Shown piece by piece: positions 19,718 to 28,849 of a DNA stretch of 64,000 bases. The stretch covers positions 412,385 through 476,384 of the forward strand of contig NZ_LIVV01000007.1 in the NCBI RefSeq assembly GCF_001905825.1. Reading direction: 5' to 3'. The translations under genes were made by a program, and so were the position numbers. The first letter of the stretch is position 1, and each line of letters begins with the position of its first letter. The stretch comes from Streptomyces sp. CB02009 (GTDB lineage Bacteria; Actinomycetota; Actinomycetes; Streptomycetales; Streptomycetaceae). The notes under the pieces are model-generated. The model saw nothing but the letters and a program-made list of their open reading frames with translations, did no database searches and was not told the origin of the DNA.

Positions 19718-19820
19718 CCACCGCCTCGAAGCCCCGCGTCCCGCGGCCCAGCGCCGCCGCGACCGCGAGGCGGAGCGCGACGACGCACAGCGCGCGTTCG
19801 ACGAGTTCGACCCGTTCTAA
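19718..19820 (+). repeat. exact 103-bp copy of the obg 3' end
   Basis: Bases 19718-19820 are identical to 19436-19538, including the final 33 obg codons and the TAA. The copy has no start codon or ribosome-binding site, so it is a non-coding gene fragment. Offset between copies is 282 bp. Because third positions are identical too, the duplication is recent or maintained by gene conversion, or is an assembly artefact. Confidence 0.85.
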
Positions 19821-19963
19821 CGGGAGCGTTCCGGCGCAGCCGGGTGGTCGGGCTGCCTCTCGCGGCGCCCCGCCCCGGTTCCCCGGTTCGTCAACCGAGC
19901 GGCCTCTCTCACCCGTCCTGTTGGACGGGGCGGGCAGAGGCCGTTCGGGTGTCCGGGGGACCG

Positions 19964-19969
19964 TAGCAT
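19964..19969 (+). promoter_or_regulatory. -10 of a leaderless GT2 transcript
   Basis: TAGCAT fits TANNNT and ends 7 nt before the GTG at 19977. With no ribosome-binding site upstream, transcription probably starts at the start codon. Confidence 0.45.
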
Positions 19970-19976
19970 CCTCGAT

Positions 19977-21629
19977 GTGAGCAGCATCACGTCCACTGAG
20001 GTGGCAGGAAAGCTCGGCGTCGTCGTCATCGCGCACAACGACGAGGCGCTGGTGGGTGACGCGATCCGGTCCGTGCTCGACCAGGGACCCGTCGTCGCCG
20101 AGGTCGTGGCCGTCGACGACGGATCGAGCGACGGTACGGCCCGGGTCCTCGACGAACTGGCCGCGCTGCACCCCCGGTTGCGGGTCGTCCACCGCACGGT
20201 GAACAGCGGCGGTTGCGGCACCCCCCGCAACGACGGCTTCCGGGCCGTCACCGCGCCCATCGTGATATTCCTCGACAGCGACGACGTCCTGCCCGAGGGC
20301 GCGGCCGAGACCCTGGTGGCGGCGGCCGAGCGCCACCACACCCCCGTCGCCGTCGGCGCCTGCGTACGGCGGGAGCTGCCCGAGGGCCGCGACGTGCGCT
20401 GGCAGCCCGCGCTGTACCGGGAGCCCGCCGTCCTGGAGACCGCGGACGACCTGCTGCCGCTCGTGCACGACACGCTCTGCGTCAACAAGGTCTACGACCG
20501 CGCGTTCCTCGCCGAGCACGGCATCCGCTTCCCCGAAGGCCGCTGCGTCTACGAGGACTTCCTCTTCACCGCCCGCGTCCTCGCCGCCGCGCCGCGCGTC
20601 GCCGTCGTCCCCGACACGGTCTACATCTGGCATGTGCGCCGTGCCGCCACCGCCCGGCTGTCGATCTCCCTCGACCGGGACGGCATCGCCAACTGGCAGG
20701 CCCGGATCTCCGCCCACCGCACCGCCGTGGAGACCTTCGAGGCGGCCGGCCGCAAGGAGCTCGCCTCCGCCTGCCGCACCAAGTTCCTCGAGCACGACCT
20801 GCGTCTGTACGCCCGTGACCTGCGGTCGCACGACATCGCGTACCGCACCGAGTGGTGGGAGCTGACCCGCGCGTACCTCGGGACCTTCGGGGAGGGCGCG
20901 ATCGCCGCGGCGGCCGCCCCCGCCCGCTGGGCCGCCCGGTTCGTGCTGGCCGCCGAGGAGCCGCGGGACCTGGAGCGGCTCTCCCGGCTCACCGCCGACC
21001 CCGCCCGGCTGCTGCCGCCCCACGCCCTGAGCGGGGACACCGCCGTCTGGTCCGAGGACCTCCCGGTGGAGCTGGACGGGCTGGACTCGGTGCCGCTCGA
21101 CGGCCTCCCGCTGCTCGTCGACGGCAACCTGCGCGCCGGAGCGACCGGCGGCGCGGGGGCGGGCATCGGCGGCGAACTGCGGTTCACCGTCCGCGACCTG
21201 TACGGACGGCTGGGCGCCGCCGTTCCCCGTACCGCGCGGATCGACTTCCTGCCCCGGGGCGCCGACATCCCCGCCCGTACCGAGCGGGCCGAGCTGGCCG
21301 AAGGGCCCGCCGGCTGGTCCGGCCGTGTCCCCGCCGGACTCACCGGTCTGGCCCGCGAGGGCCGTCGCCGTGGGAACCGGGGCGTGCAGCTCTGGGACGT
21401 GCGGGCCACGGTGACCTGCGCGGACGGCGCGGTCTTCACGACGGCCCTCCGACTCCCGGCGGAACGGCAGCGTCGGTCGCTCGTGCCGAGCAGCCGGTAC
21501 GGTGTACTGCTGGTGCGGCAGTACACGACGGCGAACGGATCGCTGGCGGTGCGGCTCGCACCGGGTGTCCGTGACGGGCTCCGGGCGATCGGGGCAAAAC
21601 TCCGCAGGATCTCCCGCAGCTCTCATTGA
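19977..21629 (+). CDS. family 2 glycosyltransferase
   Basis: 550 residues. The N-terminal GT-A domain shows LGVVVIAHNDEA at 13-24, the VDDGSSDGT loop at 46-54, and the metal-binding DSDD at 100-103. It resembles the N-terminal domain of the TagF fusions but lacks the glycerophosphotransferase half; residues ~330-550 are an unassigned, probably beta-rich region. It starts at GTG 19977, with a -10 hexamer 7 nt upstream and no ribosome-binding site. galE follows after 15 bp, so the two are likely co-transcribed and linked through UDP-galactose supply. Confidence 0.85.
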   Translation: MSSITSTEVAGKLGVVVIAHNDEALVGDAIRSVLDQGPVVAEVVAVDDGSSDGTARVLDELAALHPRLRVVHRTVNSGGCGTPRNDGFRAVTAPIVIFLDSDDVLPEGAAETLVAAAERHHTPVAVGACVRRELPEGRDVRWQPALYREPAVLETADDLLPLVHDTLCVNKVYDRAFLAEHGIRFPEGRCVYEDFLFTARVLAAAPRVAVVPDTVYIWHVRRAATARLSISLDRDGIANWQARISAHRTAVETFEAAGRKELASACRTKFLEHDLRLYARDLRSHDIAYRTEWWELTRAYLGTFGEGAIAAAAAPARWAARFVLAAEEPRDLERLSRLTADPARLLPPHALSGDTAVWSEDLPVELDGLDSVPLDGLPLLVDGNLRAGATGGAGAGIGGELRFTVRDLYGRLGAAVPRTARIDFLPRGADIPARTERAELAEGPAGWSGRVPAGLTGLAREGRRRGNRGVQLWDVRATVTCADGAVFTTALRLPAERQRRSLVPSSRYGVLLVRQYTTANGSLAVRLAPGVRDGLRAIGAKLRRISRSSH

Positions 21630-21644
21630 AAGGGGTTTGGGGCT

Positions 21645-22631
21645 ATGACTTATCTGATCACCGGTGGCGCCGGATACATCGGCTCCCATGTCGTCCGTGC
21701 CATGACGCAGGCCGGCGAGCGGGTCGTCGTCCTCGACGACCTGTCCACGGGATACGAGTCGCGGGTGCCGGAGGGCGTCCCCCTGGTGGTCGGCTCCACG
21801 CTCGACCGCGAGGTCCTGGACCGCACGATCGCCGAGCACGGCGTGACCGGCGTCGTCCACCTCGCCGCGAAGAAGCAGGTCGGCGAGTCCGTCGAGCTGC
21901 CGCTGCACTACTACCGCGAGAACGTCATCGGTCTCACGGTCCTCCTGGAGGCCGTCGCCGCCGCCGGCGTGCGCAACTTCCTCTTCTCCTCCTCCGCCGC
22001 CGTCTACGGCATGCCGGACGTCGACCTCGTCACCGAGGAGACCCCCTGCCTGCCGCTGAGCCCGTACGGCGAGACCAAGCTGGCCGGTGAGTGGCTGGTG
22101 CGCGCCGCGGGCGCGGCGCACGGCATCTCCACGGCCTGCCTGCGCTACTTCAACGTGGCCGGCGCGGCCGCCCCCGAGCTGGCCGACACCGGGGTCTTCA
22201 ACCTGGTGCCGATGGTCTTCGAGCGCCTGGACGCGGGGGAGTCCCCGCGGATCTTCGGCGACGACTACGCCACGCCCGACGGCACCTGCATCCGGGACTA
22301 CATCCACGTCGAGGACCTGGCCGACGCGCACCTCGTCGCCGCGCGCAAGCTCGCGGAGTGGGCCGAGGCGGGCGAGCCGCGCGACCTGACGGTGAACATC
22401 GGCCGCGGCGAGGGCGTCTCCGTCACCGAGATGGTCGAGCTGATCAACGAGATCACCGGCCACACCACCGAGCCGCTCGTCACCCCGCGCCGCCCCGGCG
22501 ACCCCGCCCGGGTCGTCGCCGCCGCCGACCGCATCCACGCGGAGCTGGGCTGGAAGGCCCGTCACGACGTGCGCGACATGATCACCTCGGCCTGGGACGG
22601 CTGGGTCGCGCGCCGGGGCGCGTCGGTCTGA
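21645..22631 (+). CDS. galE: UDP-glucose 4-epimerase
   Basis: 328 residues of the extended short-chain dehydrogenase family. The NAD-binding GxxGxxG is at Gly7/Gly10/Gly13 (TGGAGYIGSH). The catalytic Ser lies in FSSSAAVYG, and Tyr141 with Lys145 form the YxxxK pair in SPYGETK. It interconverts UDP-glucose and UDP-galactose in the cytoplasm. Placed directly after a GT2 gene and within wall-polymer block II, it may serve envelope polymer synthesis rather than galactose catabolism; no galT or galK is nearby. The ATG has an AAAGGGG-type ribosome-binding site, and a strong terminator follows. Confidence 0.92.
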   Translation: MTYLITGGAGYIGSHVVRAMTQAGERVVVLDDLSTGYESRVPEGVPLVVGSTLDREVLDRTIAEHGVTGVVHLAAKKQVGESVELPLHYYRENVIGLTVLLEAVAAAGVRNFLFSSSAAVYGMPDVDLVTEETPCLPLSPYGETKLAGEWLVRAAGAAHGISTACLRYFNVAGAAAPELADTGVFNLVPMVFERLDAGESPRIFGDDYATPDGTCIRDYIHVEDLADAHLVAARKLAEWAEAGEPRDLTVNIGRGEGVSVTEMVELINEITGHTTEPLVTPRRPGDPARVVAAADRIHAELGWKARHDVRDMITSAWDGWVARRGASV

Positions 22632-22696
22632 CGGACGGACGGGGCGCACGGAGCGATCCGTACGCCCCGTACGCCGTACCGAGGAGTCGTACGGAG

Positions 22697-22728
22697 GAAG
22701 GGCCGGGGAGTCGTCTCCCCGGCCCTTC
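22697..22728. terminator. strong terminator between galE and the minus-strand GT4 gene
   Basis: A perfect 14-bp stem with a TCGT loop (22697-22710 with 22715-22728) lies between convergent genes. Confidence 0.8.
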
Positions 22729-22734
22729 CCCCGT

Positions 22735-22775
22735 GTCACGGCGATGCGTCACGGCGATGCGGCGTCACGGCGATC
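22735..22775. repeat. short 13-bp tandem repeat
   Basis: GTCACGGCGATGC occurs twice in exact tandem (22735-22747, 22748-22760); a near copy follows after 3 bp (22764-22775). The array is in the gap between convergent genes. Confidence 0.6.
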
Positions 22776-22801
22776 TGCCACGGTGGCCCCGTGCCGGCCC
22801 C

Positions 22802-23992
22802 TCAGCGCTCCAGGAAGGCGAACAGCGCCTCCCAGCGGTCCGTGATCCGGTCGGCGGAGTACCGCTTCACGTTCTCGAAGGCCGCGTCGCCCATGCGGTC
22901 CCGCAGCTCCTTGTCGGTGATGAGGGTGCTGATGCGGCCGCCGAGTTCCACGGTGTTGCCGAGCCGCGCGAGCAGTCCGTCCTCGCCGTCCCGGATGATC
23001 TCGCGCACACCCGGCGCGCAGTCGAACGCGGCACAGGGCACCCCGGCCGCCATCGCCTCCAGGAGGGTGATCGGGAAGCCCTCGGCGCGCGAGGCCTGGG
23101 CGAAGACGGAGGCCCCGGAGAGCGCCCCGAGGACGTCGTTGGTGCGGCCCGCCCACTCCACGGAGCCGTCGAGACCGAGGTCGGTCGTGCGCCGCCGCAG
23201 CGACTCCTCCTCGTCCCCGGCCCCGTAGATCCGCAGGGTCCAGTCGGGGTGGCGGTGGGCGATCTCGGCCCAGCTGTCGAGCAGTATGTCCACGCCCTTC
23301 TCGTGCGAGAGGCGGCCGACGGAGACGACCGCCTTCTCGGTGCGCGGTACCGGCGCGGCGGGCATGAAGGGCAGGGCGTTGGGCATGTGGCCGACGTTGT
23401 CCATGCCGGCCCTGATCCAGCGGTCCGCGTCCCCGGGGGTCAGGACGAGCAGCCGGTCGACCTCCCGGTAGTGGCGCTTCACGCGGGCGAGCCGGGAGGC
23501 GGCCGCGCTCGCGGCGTACGACTCGTGGCTCATGCCGATGACGACCAGGCCCTTGGTATCGGCGAGGGCCACCCACTCCATCGCCCACACCTGGGTGACG
23601 ATCACCACGGCCCCGGGCCGGGCGGCGGCGAACAGGGCCGTCATCCGCTCGGCCCGCTCCCGCATCCCGGCGGCGCGGAGCGCGTGCCGCCGCCGCTCGG
23701 CGGCGTTGAGCCGGCCCTTGAGGCCGCGCAGCGAGCGGACCTGCGGCGGGTGAGCGTCGTACAGCGTGGTGGTGGGGTACGGCAGCGGCTCGGGGAAGTC
23801 GTGCTCGCGTCCCTCGGGGGCCGGCCGGATCCCGATGACGTGCACCCGGTGGCCCCGGTCGGTGAACGCCCGGGCCATCTGGTGCGTCCAGGTCGTCACC
23901 CCGCCCATCTCGTCCACGCTGTTGGAGACGATGAAGATGTCACGGCCGTCGCCGACGGGGGACGCGGGCGTCCCAGGGGTCTCGTTGGTCAC
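22802..23992 (-). CDS. family 4 glycosyltransferase
   Basis: A 396-residue GT-B protein. The N-terminal domain has the VDEMGGVTTWTHQMARAF acceptor-side loop; the donor domain starts at VVSVGRLSHEKGVDILL and has RAEGFPITLLEAMAAGVP with the E-x7-E pair. It probably uses a nucleotide sugar to modify a lipid-linked wall polymer. The GTG start at 23992 overlaps the stop of the upstream TagF fusion by 4 bp (GTGA), so the two are translationally coupled. Confidence 0.85.
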   Translation of the reverse strand: MTNETPGTPASPVGDGRDIFIVSNSVDEMGGVTTWTHQMARAFTDRGHRVHVIGIRPAPEGREHDFPEPLPYPTTTLYDAHPPQVRSLRGLKGRLNAAERRRHALRAAGMRERAERMTALFAAARPGAVVIVTQVWAMEWVALADTKGLVVIGMSHESYAASAAASRLARVKRHYREVDRLLVLTPGDADRWIRAGMDNVGHMPNALPFMPAAPVPRTEKAVVSVGRLSHEKGVDILLDSWAEIAHRHPDWTLRIYGAGDEEESLRRRTTDLGLDGSVEWAGRTNDVLGALSGASVFAQASRAEGFPITLLEAMAAGVPCAAFDCAPGVREIIRDGEDGLLARLGNTVELGGRISTLITDKELRDRMGDAAFENVKRYSADRITDRWEALFAFLER

Positions 23993-26853
23993 TTCCCGCT
24001 CCCGGTGAAGAACGTGGTGACGATCCGGCGGGCCGCGTCGCCCCGGTCGTACTCGCTGAAGTCCGCGTTGAACCGCTGGCGGGCCGCCGCGTACTTGCTG
24101 TCGGCCTCGTCCGTCAGGTTGGCGATCACCCCGAAGAGCTCGTCCTCCGTGGCCACCACGGGACCGGGGGCATGTTCCTTCAGGTCGAAGTAGGTGCCCC
24201 GGTTCTCCTTGGCGTACTCCTCGTAGTCGTACGCGAAGAAGACCATCGGGCGGTCGAGCAGCCCGTAGTCGAACATCACGGAGGAGTAGTCGGTGATCAG
24301 CCCGTCCGCGAGGGCGAGCAGCGGGGTGACGTCGTGGAGGCGCGACACGTCGACGACCCGACCCCGGACCGACGGCGGCAGCGACACGCTGTTCAGGTAG
24401 TGCGTCCTGATCAGCAGCGTGTAGGTGTCGCCGAAGCGGTCGGCGAACTCCTCGATGTCGAAGGGGGCCTCGAAGGCGCGGACCTTGCCGCCGGGCGCCG
24501 CGCGGAACGTCGGCGCGTAGAGCAGGATCTTCTTCTCCGGGTCGATGCCCAGCTCCGCCGCGAGCGGTCCGCGGTCCCGGCGGCCCGTCCGCGCCTCCTC
24601 GCGCCGCGCCTCGACGAGGCTGTCGTTGCGGGGGTAGCCGACGGGCAGCAGCACCTCGTCGCGGAGCCGGAAGGCCCGTGCGAGGGTGCGCCGGTCGTGC
24701 TCGCCGCGGATGAGGAAGTGGTCGAAGCGGTCCAGGGCCTGCTGGAAGGAGGCCTGGGCGGCGAGGCCGCGCGACTTGGTGTGGGGCTCGTCGAAGCCCA
24801 TCCGCTTGAGGGCCGTGCCGTGCCAGGTCTGGATGTACGTGGTCCCCGGGCGCTTGGCGAGCCGCAGCGGGAAGCCCTGGTTGTCGATCCAGAACTCGGC
24901 CTGGGCCAGCGCCCGCAGATACGGCCAGCTCCAGCGCCTCACCAGGGTGGCGTCCTCGGGGAAGCCGGTCGGTTTCGCCCCCGCGTACGACCAGACGGCC
25001 CCGAAGGCGACGCCCTGCCGGCGCATCTCCTCGTAGACGGCCCGGGGGCTGTCGCTGTACTGCTTGCCGAGGTGGCTCTCGAAGACCACCAGGCCCTTGC
25101 GGATCGGCAGCCGGCTGTAGACCTCGTGGTAGACCCGCAGCTTGGTCTCGCCCGAGTTCAGGTCCTTCTTGGCCCTGAGCAGGCGGCGCAGGCTCGTCTT
25201 CGCCAGCCGGGCGGCGCGTCCGTGCATGGCGCCCTCGATCATCGCCGTGGTGTGCACGGCGGCCCTGCCCTCGGCGGCGAGCACGTAGGACAGGTTGCCC
25301 TTCCGGGTGACCTGGGGCACGAACCGGTCGGACACCAGCGTCGTCAGCCGCGGGCGGATCCGCAGGCTGCCGGCCTGGTCGACGGGGGTGCCGCCGACGG
25401 ACACCCGGGTCCGCAGGTCCTGGCCGTCGACCGTGAGGATCAGCCGGACGTCCCAGACGGCGTCGATGATGCCGAGCGGGCGGACCGCGCGGGCGATGTC
25501 CGCCTCGCCCTCCCACTCGATCCAGGCGCCGGCGTGCCGGATCGTGCCGACCGGGATGCGGACGGTCCTGCCGCCGACACTGCGGCGGGCCGAGAACTCG
25601 AGGACCGCGCCGAGCTCCATGTCGGGGCGGATCCGGCCGAGCGGGTTGACGACGCGCCCGGCGAGGCTGACGACCCCGGCCCTGCTGGAGTACGAGGTCA
25701 GCCGGTTGCCCAGGGCGAGCGAGGTCAGCGGTTTCGCGTCGTAGTGGGAGGAAGTGACGTCCAGGATCTGGCGGCCCTGCTCGGTGTCCAGGTGCTCGGC
25801 GCACCAGTAGACCTGCCCGTCCCGCTCGGCGAGCGGGACGGTGAGCCGGCCCGGGTTGGTGAGGGCGTCGGTGGCCGGGATGAGGTTGGGCCAGTCCTCC
25901 TTGCTCAGCAGGTAGGCGCAGATGGCGTGCATGCGCTGCACCTCCTCGTACGCCCGCGGGTCGATCTCGGCCAGGTAGCCGTTGGCCAGCCGGGCGAACT
26001 CGCGCCGGTAGTCGTCGCCGAGCAGCGGAAGGTCGCGCAGGTGGAGGACGAGGTCGTGCTTGAGGAACTTGATGTCCTTGCGGTACTTCAGCTCGTCGTA
26101 GCCCCGGCTCTCCAGGAGGGCGTCCACCCGGCGGTGGATCTCCATCCGGTGCACGAAGTTGGCGATCTCGTGGCGCCGGTTGCTGATCGACTTCGCGGCG
26201 GCCTTCTCCTGCACGTTCCAGTAGTAGACGTGGTTCGGGATCAGGGTGATCCGGCGCGCGGCGACATAGGCCTGGGCCGAGAAGAGCAGGTCCTCGTAGT
26301 GGATGCCGACGGGGAACTCCAGGCCCTGTTCGAGGAGGAACGCGCGCCGGTAGCACTTGTTCGTCGACAGGGTGTCGAAGACCAGCAGGTCGGCCAGCTC
26401 GGTGATCGACTCGATCGTCCGGGTCCGGGCGTAGAGCCAGGGGTACCACTCGGTGGTCTTCTTGTGCCGGCTGTCGAGGTGGACACGGACGCACAGGCCG
26501 GAGACCAGGTCGGAGCCGGTGCTCTCGGCGGCGTCGAGCATGTTGCGGCAGGCGTTGCGCTCCAGCACGTCGTCGCTGTCGAGGAACATGACGTACGTGC
26601 CGGTGGCGTGCCGGATGCCGTGGTTGCGGGGCGCGCCGCAGCCGCCGCTGTTCTCCGGCAGCTGGAACGCCCGGACCCGGTCCGGGTTCTCGGCGGCGAG
26701 AGCCTGGGCGACCGTGAAGGTGTCGTCCTTGCTGCAGTCGTCGACGATGACGACCTCGACGCCGTGCAGGGTCTGCTCCAGCACCGACCGGACGGCCGTC
26801 GGCAGACGCTCTGCGTCGTTGTAGGCGATGACGACCACGGAGACGTCAGGCAC
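23989..26853 (-). CDS. GT2-TagF fusion, wall glycopolymer synthase
   Basis: A 954-residue third member of the fusion family in this window. The GT-A domain opens with VSVVVIAYNDAERLP, VDDCSKDD and DSDD at 92-95. The polymerase domain has TWHGTALKRMG near 675 and ITDYSSVMFDY near 853. Between them (~350-560) is an intermediate region longer than in the 2237 paralogue and shorter than in the 4968 paralogue. I choose GTG 26853 because GAGG lies 5 nt upstream; GTG 26859 overlaps that site. It is coupled by a GTGA overlap to the GT4 gene. Likely role: chain extension or priming of a phosphodiester wall polymer. Confidence 0.85.
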   Translation of the reverse strand: MPDVSVVVIAYNDAERLPTAVRSVLEQTLHGVEVVIVDDCSKDDTFTVAQALAAENPDRVRAFQLPENSGGCGAPRNHGIRHATGTYVMFLDSDDVLERNACRNMLDAAESTGSDLVSGLCVRVHLDSRHKKTTEWYPWLYARTRTIESITELADLLVFDTLSTNKCYRRAFLLEQGLEFPVGIHYEDLLFSAQAYVAARRITLIPNHVYYWNVQEKAAAKSISNRRHEIANFVHRMEIHRRVDALLESRGYDELKYRKDIKFLKHDLVLHLRDLPLLGDDYRREFARLANGYLAEIDPRAYEEVQRMHAICAYLLSKEDWPNLIPATDALTNPGRLTVPLAERDGQVYWCAEHLDTEQGRQILDVTSSHYDAKPLTSLALGNRLTSYSSRAGVVSLAGRVVNPLGRIRPDMELGAVLEFSARRSVGGRTVRIPVGTIRHAGAWIEWEGEADIARAVRPLGIIDAVWDVRLILTVDGQDLRTRVSVGGTPVDQAGSLRIRPRLTTLVSDRFVPQVTRKGNLSYVLAAEGRAAVHTTAMIEGAMHGRAARLAKTSLRRLLRAKKDLNSGETKLRVYHEVYSRLPIRKGLVVFESHLGKQYSDSPRAVYEEMRRQGVAFGAVWSYAGAKPTGFPEDATLVRRWSWPYLRALAQAEFWIDNQGFPLRLAKRPGTTYIQTWHGTALKRMGFDEPHTKSRGLAAQASFQQALDRFDHFLIRGEHDRRTLARAFRLRDEVLLPVGYPRNDSLVEARREEARTGRRDRGPLAAELGIDPEKKILLYAPTFRAAPGGKVRAFEAPFDIEEFADRFGDTYTLLIRTHYLNSVSLPPSVRGRVVDVSRLHDVTPLLALADGLITDYSSVMFDYGLLDRPMVFFAYDYEEYAKENRGTYFDLKEHAPGPVVATEDELFGVIANLTDEADSKYAAARQRFNADFSEYDRGDAARRIVTTFFTGSGK

Positions 26854-26949
26854 GTGCACCTCGATTCACTTGTCGTTCGTCCACTCCTCCTCAAACTACC
26901 TGGTGTTCACCATCCGTTACGCAATGTCACCCTTCGCAGGGCTGTTCGG

Positions 26950-28560
26950 TCAGGATGGGTTGATCCGGTCCACGCCGTAGTACCCGGCCGTACACCGGGC
27001 GGCCCAGTCCTTCTCGTACACCTTCGTGAAGAACGGCTCCGCGAGCACACCGATGTGGAGCGGGCGGTACGTGACCTCGCTCCGGCCCGCCGCCACCTCC
27101 GCCCGGATCCTGGCGTCCTGCCGGTCCCAGGCCAGGCTGCGCGCCACCGTCTGCGTGGTCAGCGCCCGCACCTCGGGCACCAGGGCCACCGTGCTCGCCA
27201 CGGCGACGGCCCCGGTGGCGACCAGGGCCGCGAGCCGGGCGGCGCGGACACCGGGGGGTGACGACGGCGCCCCGCTCCCGGGTGCGTCCCCGGCCGCGGC
27301 CGCCGCCGGGGACGCGAGCCCGCGCCCGAGGCGGTACCCCAGCCAGGCCCCGTAGCCGCAGAGCGCCAGCAGGAACGGCACGACGAAACTGGTCCACGTG
27401 CGCGCGTACGTCCAGCCGGTCGGCCCGTAACCGCTGCGCAGTCCGTACGCGGCGACCAGGCTCCCCAGCACGATCAGCGGCAGGGGGAGCACCAGGACGG
27501 CGACGCGAAAACTTCCGCCCGAAGACCGGCCCGCCCCGGCGTCCTCGCCGTCGGCCCGCACGTCCCCGTCCCGCGGGCGGCGGGGCGAGAGGGCCACCGC
27601 CAGGCCGAGGAGCACCCCGGCGGCGAGCGCGCCCCCGTACGCCCACTGCCCGCCGATCGTCTCCCAGATCCGGTACCAGTCGCGGACCGTCTCCCCGGCC
27701 CCCGACAGGGTCAGCGGCTCCTTCGGCTGCTGGGCGCGCCGCCAGCGGGCGCCGGGGGAGGTGGTGAGCAGCACCAGGCCGATCACCAGCCCCAGGCACC
27801 AGGCGGCGCACCAGGTCGACGCGAACCGGTCCCGCGTCCGGCCGAACCGCGGCAGGCAGAGCACGCCCGCCGCCGCGGCCACCAGCCCGGACATGGCGAC
27901 GAAGGGCTCGCTCAGCATGCCGGCCGCGGTGCCGAGCAGCGCCGCGGTGCCGACGGCGGTGCCCCGCGCCCAGCGCCGCCGGCTGCGGGCCGCCCACACC
28001 GCCGAGAGGACCGCCCAGACGCCGAGGACGCTCGGCAGGGTGTGGGAGATGGTGGCCGGGGCCCAGAGCAGCACCTGGTACGCGCGGGTCCCCGCGAAGA
28101 ACAGCAGTGCTTCGAGGACCAGGACCGCCGCGGCGGCCGCCGCCGCGGGGAACGGCAGCCGGAGCGCCCGCAGCGTCGCGCGGGCGAGGAGGAAGAGGCC
28201 CGAGCCGAGCGCGACGACGAGGAAGGCGGGCAGCAGCTTCGGCCCCCGCATGCCGTCGGAGTAGAGCAGCCCGGTCAGGAGGGCGTTGGTGACGCGTCCG
28301 TTCTGGGTCAGGTAGAAGTCCGACGTGATGCCGAAGACCCCCAGGTCGCGGGTCTTCCACAGGGCGCACCAGTCGTCCGACGTGGGGCGTACGTACAGAC
28401 CGAGGAAGGCGCCGACCGAGAGCAGCGCACCCGCTCCGGCGGCGATGACCAGCGCGATCCAGGGGAGGACCTGGCGGAGCCCGCGCGCCGGGTCGGTGCT
28501 CTGTTCTCCGTCGTCCGACATCCGTGCGTCACCGAGGTCCGACAGGGTCGTTCTACTCAC
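26950..28560 (-). CDS. polytopic membrane protein, possible GT-C glycosyltransferase (DUF6056-like)
   Basis: About 536 residues with a predicted dozen transmembrane helices. The first extracytoplasmic loop carries YVRPTSDDWCALW; an acidic pair just after TM1 is typical of GT-C enzymes, which take sugars from polyprenyl-phosphate carriers outside the membrane. The C terminus is a soluble extracytoplasmic domain. I take GTG 28560, preceded by GGAG at 9 nt; ATG 28521 is an alternative. It is divergent from the gtrB-gtrA-like pair, which would make and flip the lipid-linked sugar such an enzyme needs. Family recognition is moderate and the substrate is unknown. Confidence 0.7.
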   Translation of the reverse strand: MSRTTLSDLGDARMSDDGEQSTDPARGLRQVLPWIALVIAAGAGALLSVGAFLGLYVRPTSDDWCALWKTRDLGVFGITSDFYLTQNGRVTNALLTGLLYSDGMRGPKLLPAFLVVALGSGLFLLARATLRALRLPFPAAAAAAAVLVLEALLFFAGTRAYQVLLWAPATISHTLPSVLGVWAVLSAVWAARSRRRWARGTAVGTAALLGTAAGMLSEPFVAMSGLVAAAAGVLCLPRFGRTRDRFASTWCAAWCLGLVIGLVLLTTSPGARWRRAQQPKEPLTLSGAGETVRDWYRIWETIGGQWAYGGALAAGVLLGLAVALSPRRPRDGDVRADGEDAGAGRSSGGSFRVAVLVLPLPLIVLGSLVAAYGLRSGYGPTGWTYARTWTSFVVPFLLALCGYGAWLGYRLGRGLASPAAAAAGDAPGSGAPSSPPGVRAARLAALVATGAVAVASTVALVPEVRALTTQTVARSLAWDRQDARIRAEVAAGRSEVTYRPLHIGVLAEPFFTKVYEKDWAARCTAGYYGVDRINPS

Positions 28561-28817
28561 GGGGCATTGCTCCAGGGGGCCGAGTTCCGTGGCACGAAGG
28601 CGCCGCCTCCGTGGCGTCGCCAAGGTATCGGCGCAACGGTCTCTAGGGTGACAAAAGACAAGAAATGCCACGTATACCAAAATCTTCCCCGCATGCTTTG
28701 CCGCATGGACGACATGCCGACCGGGGGCGGCCACCCGGGCGACGCCGGACGGTCACCGCCGCTTCGTACCGTGACCGCGCTGCTCGAAGGCGAGTTCGGT
28801 GGCGGTCCCTCAGGACG

Positions 28818-28823
28818 TACTCT
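28818..28823 (+). promoter_or_regulatory. candidate -10 for the gtrB-like gene
   Basis: TACTCT fits TANNNT and lies 26 bp before ATG 28850. A CTGGAG ribosome-binding site follows, so this transcript would have a short leader. Confidence 0.4.
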
Positions 28824-28849
28824 TGCCCATCCCTCTGGAGTGACCGTTC

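Larger units (their letters stand above)
19539..19976. other. 438-bp spacer holding a duplicated obg 3' end
   Basis: After obg there is ~179 bp of G/C-rich sequence without a credible gene, then an exact copy of the last 103 bp of obg (see repeat), then ~156 bp leading to the GT2 gene. Sequence just after each copy is also loosely alike (TCCGGCG), as in a decayed 282-bp tandem duplication. Confidence 0.6.
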
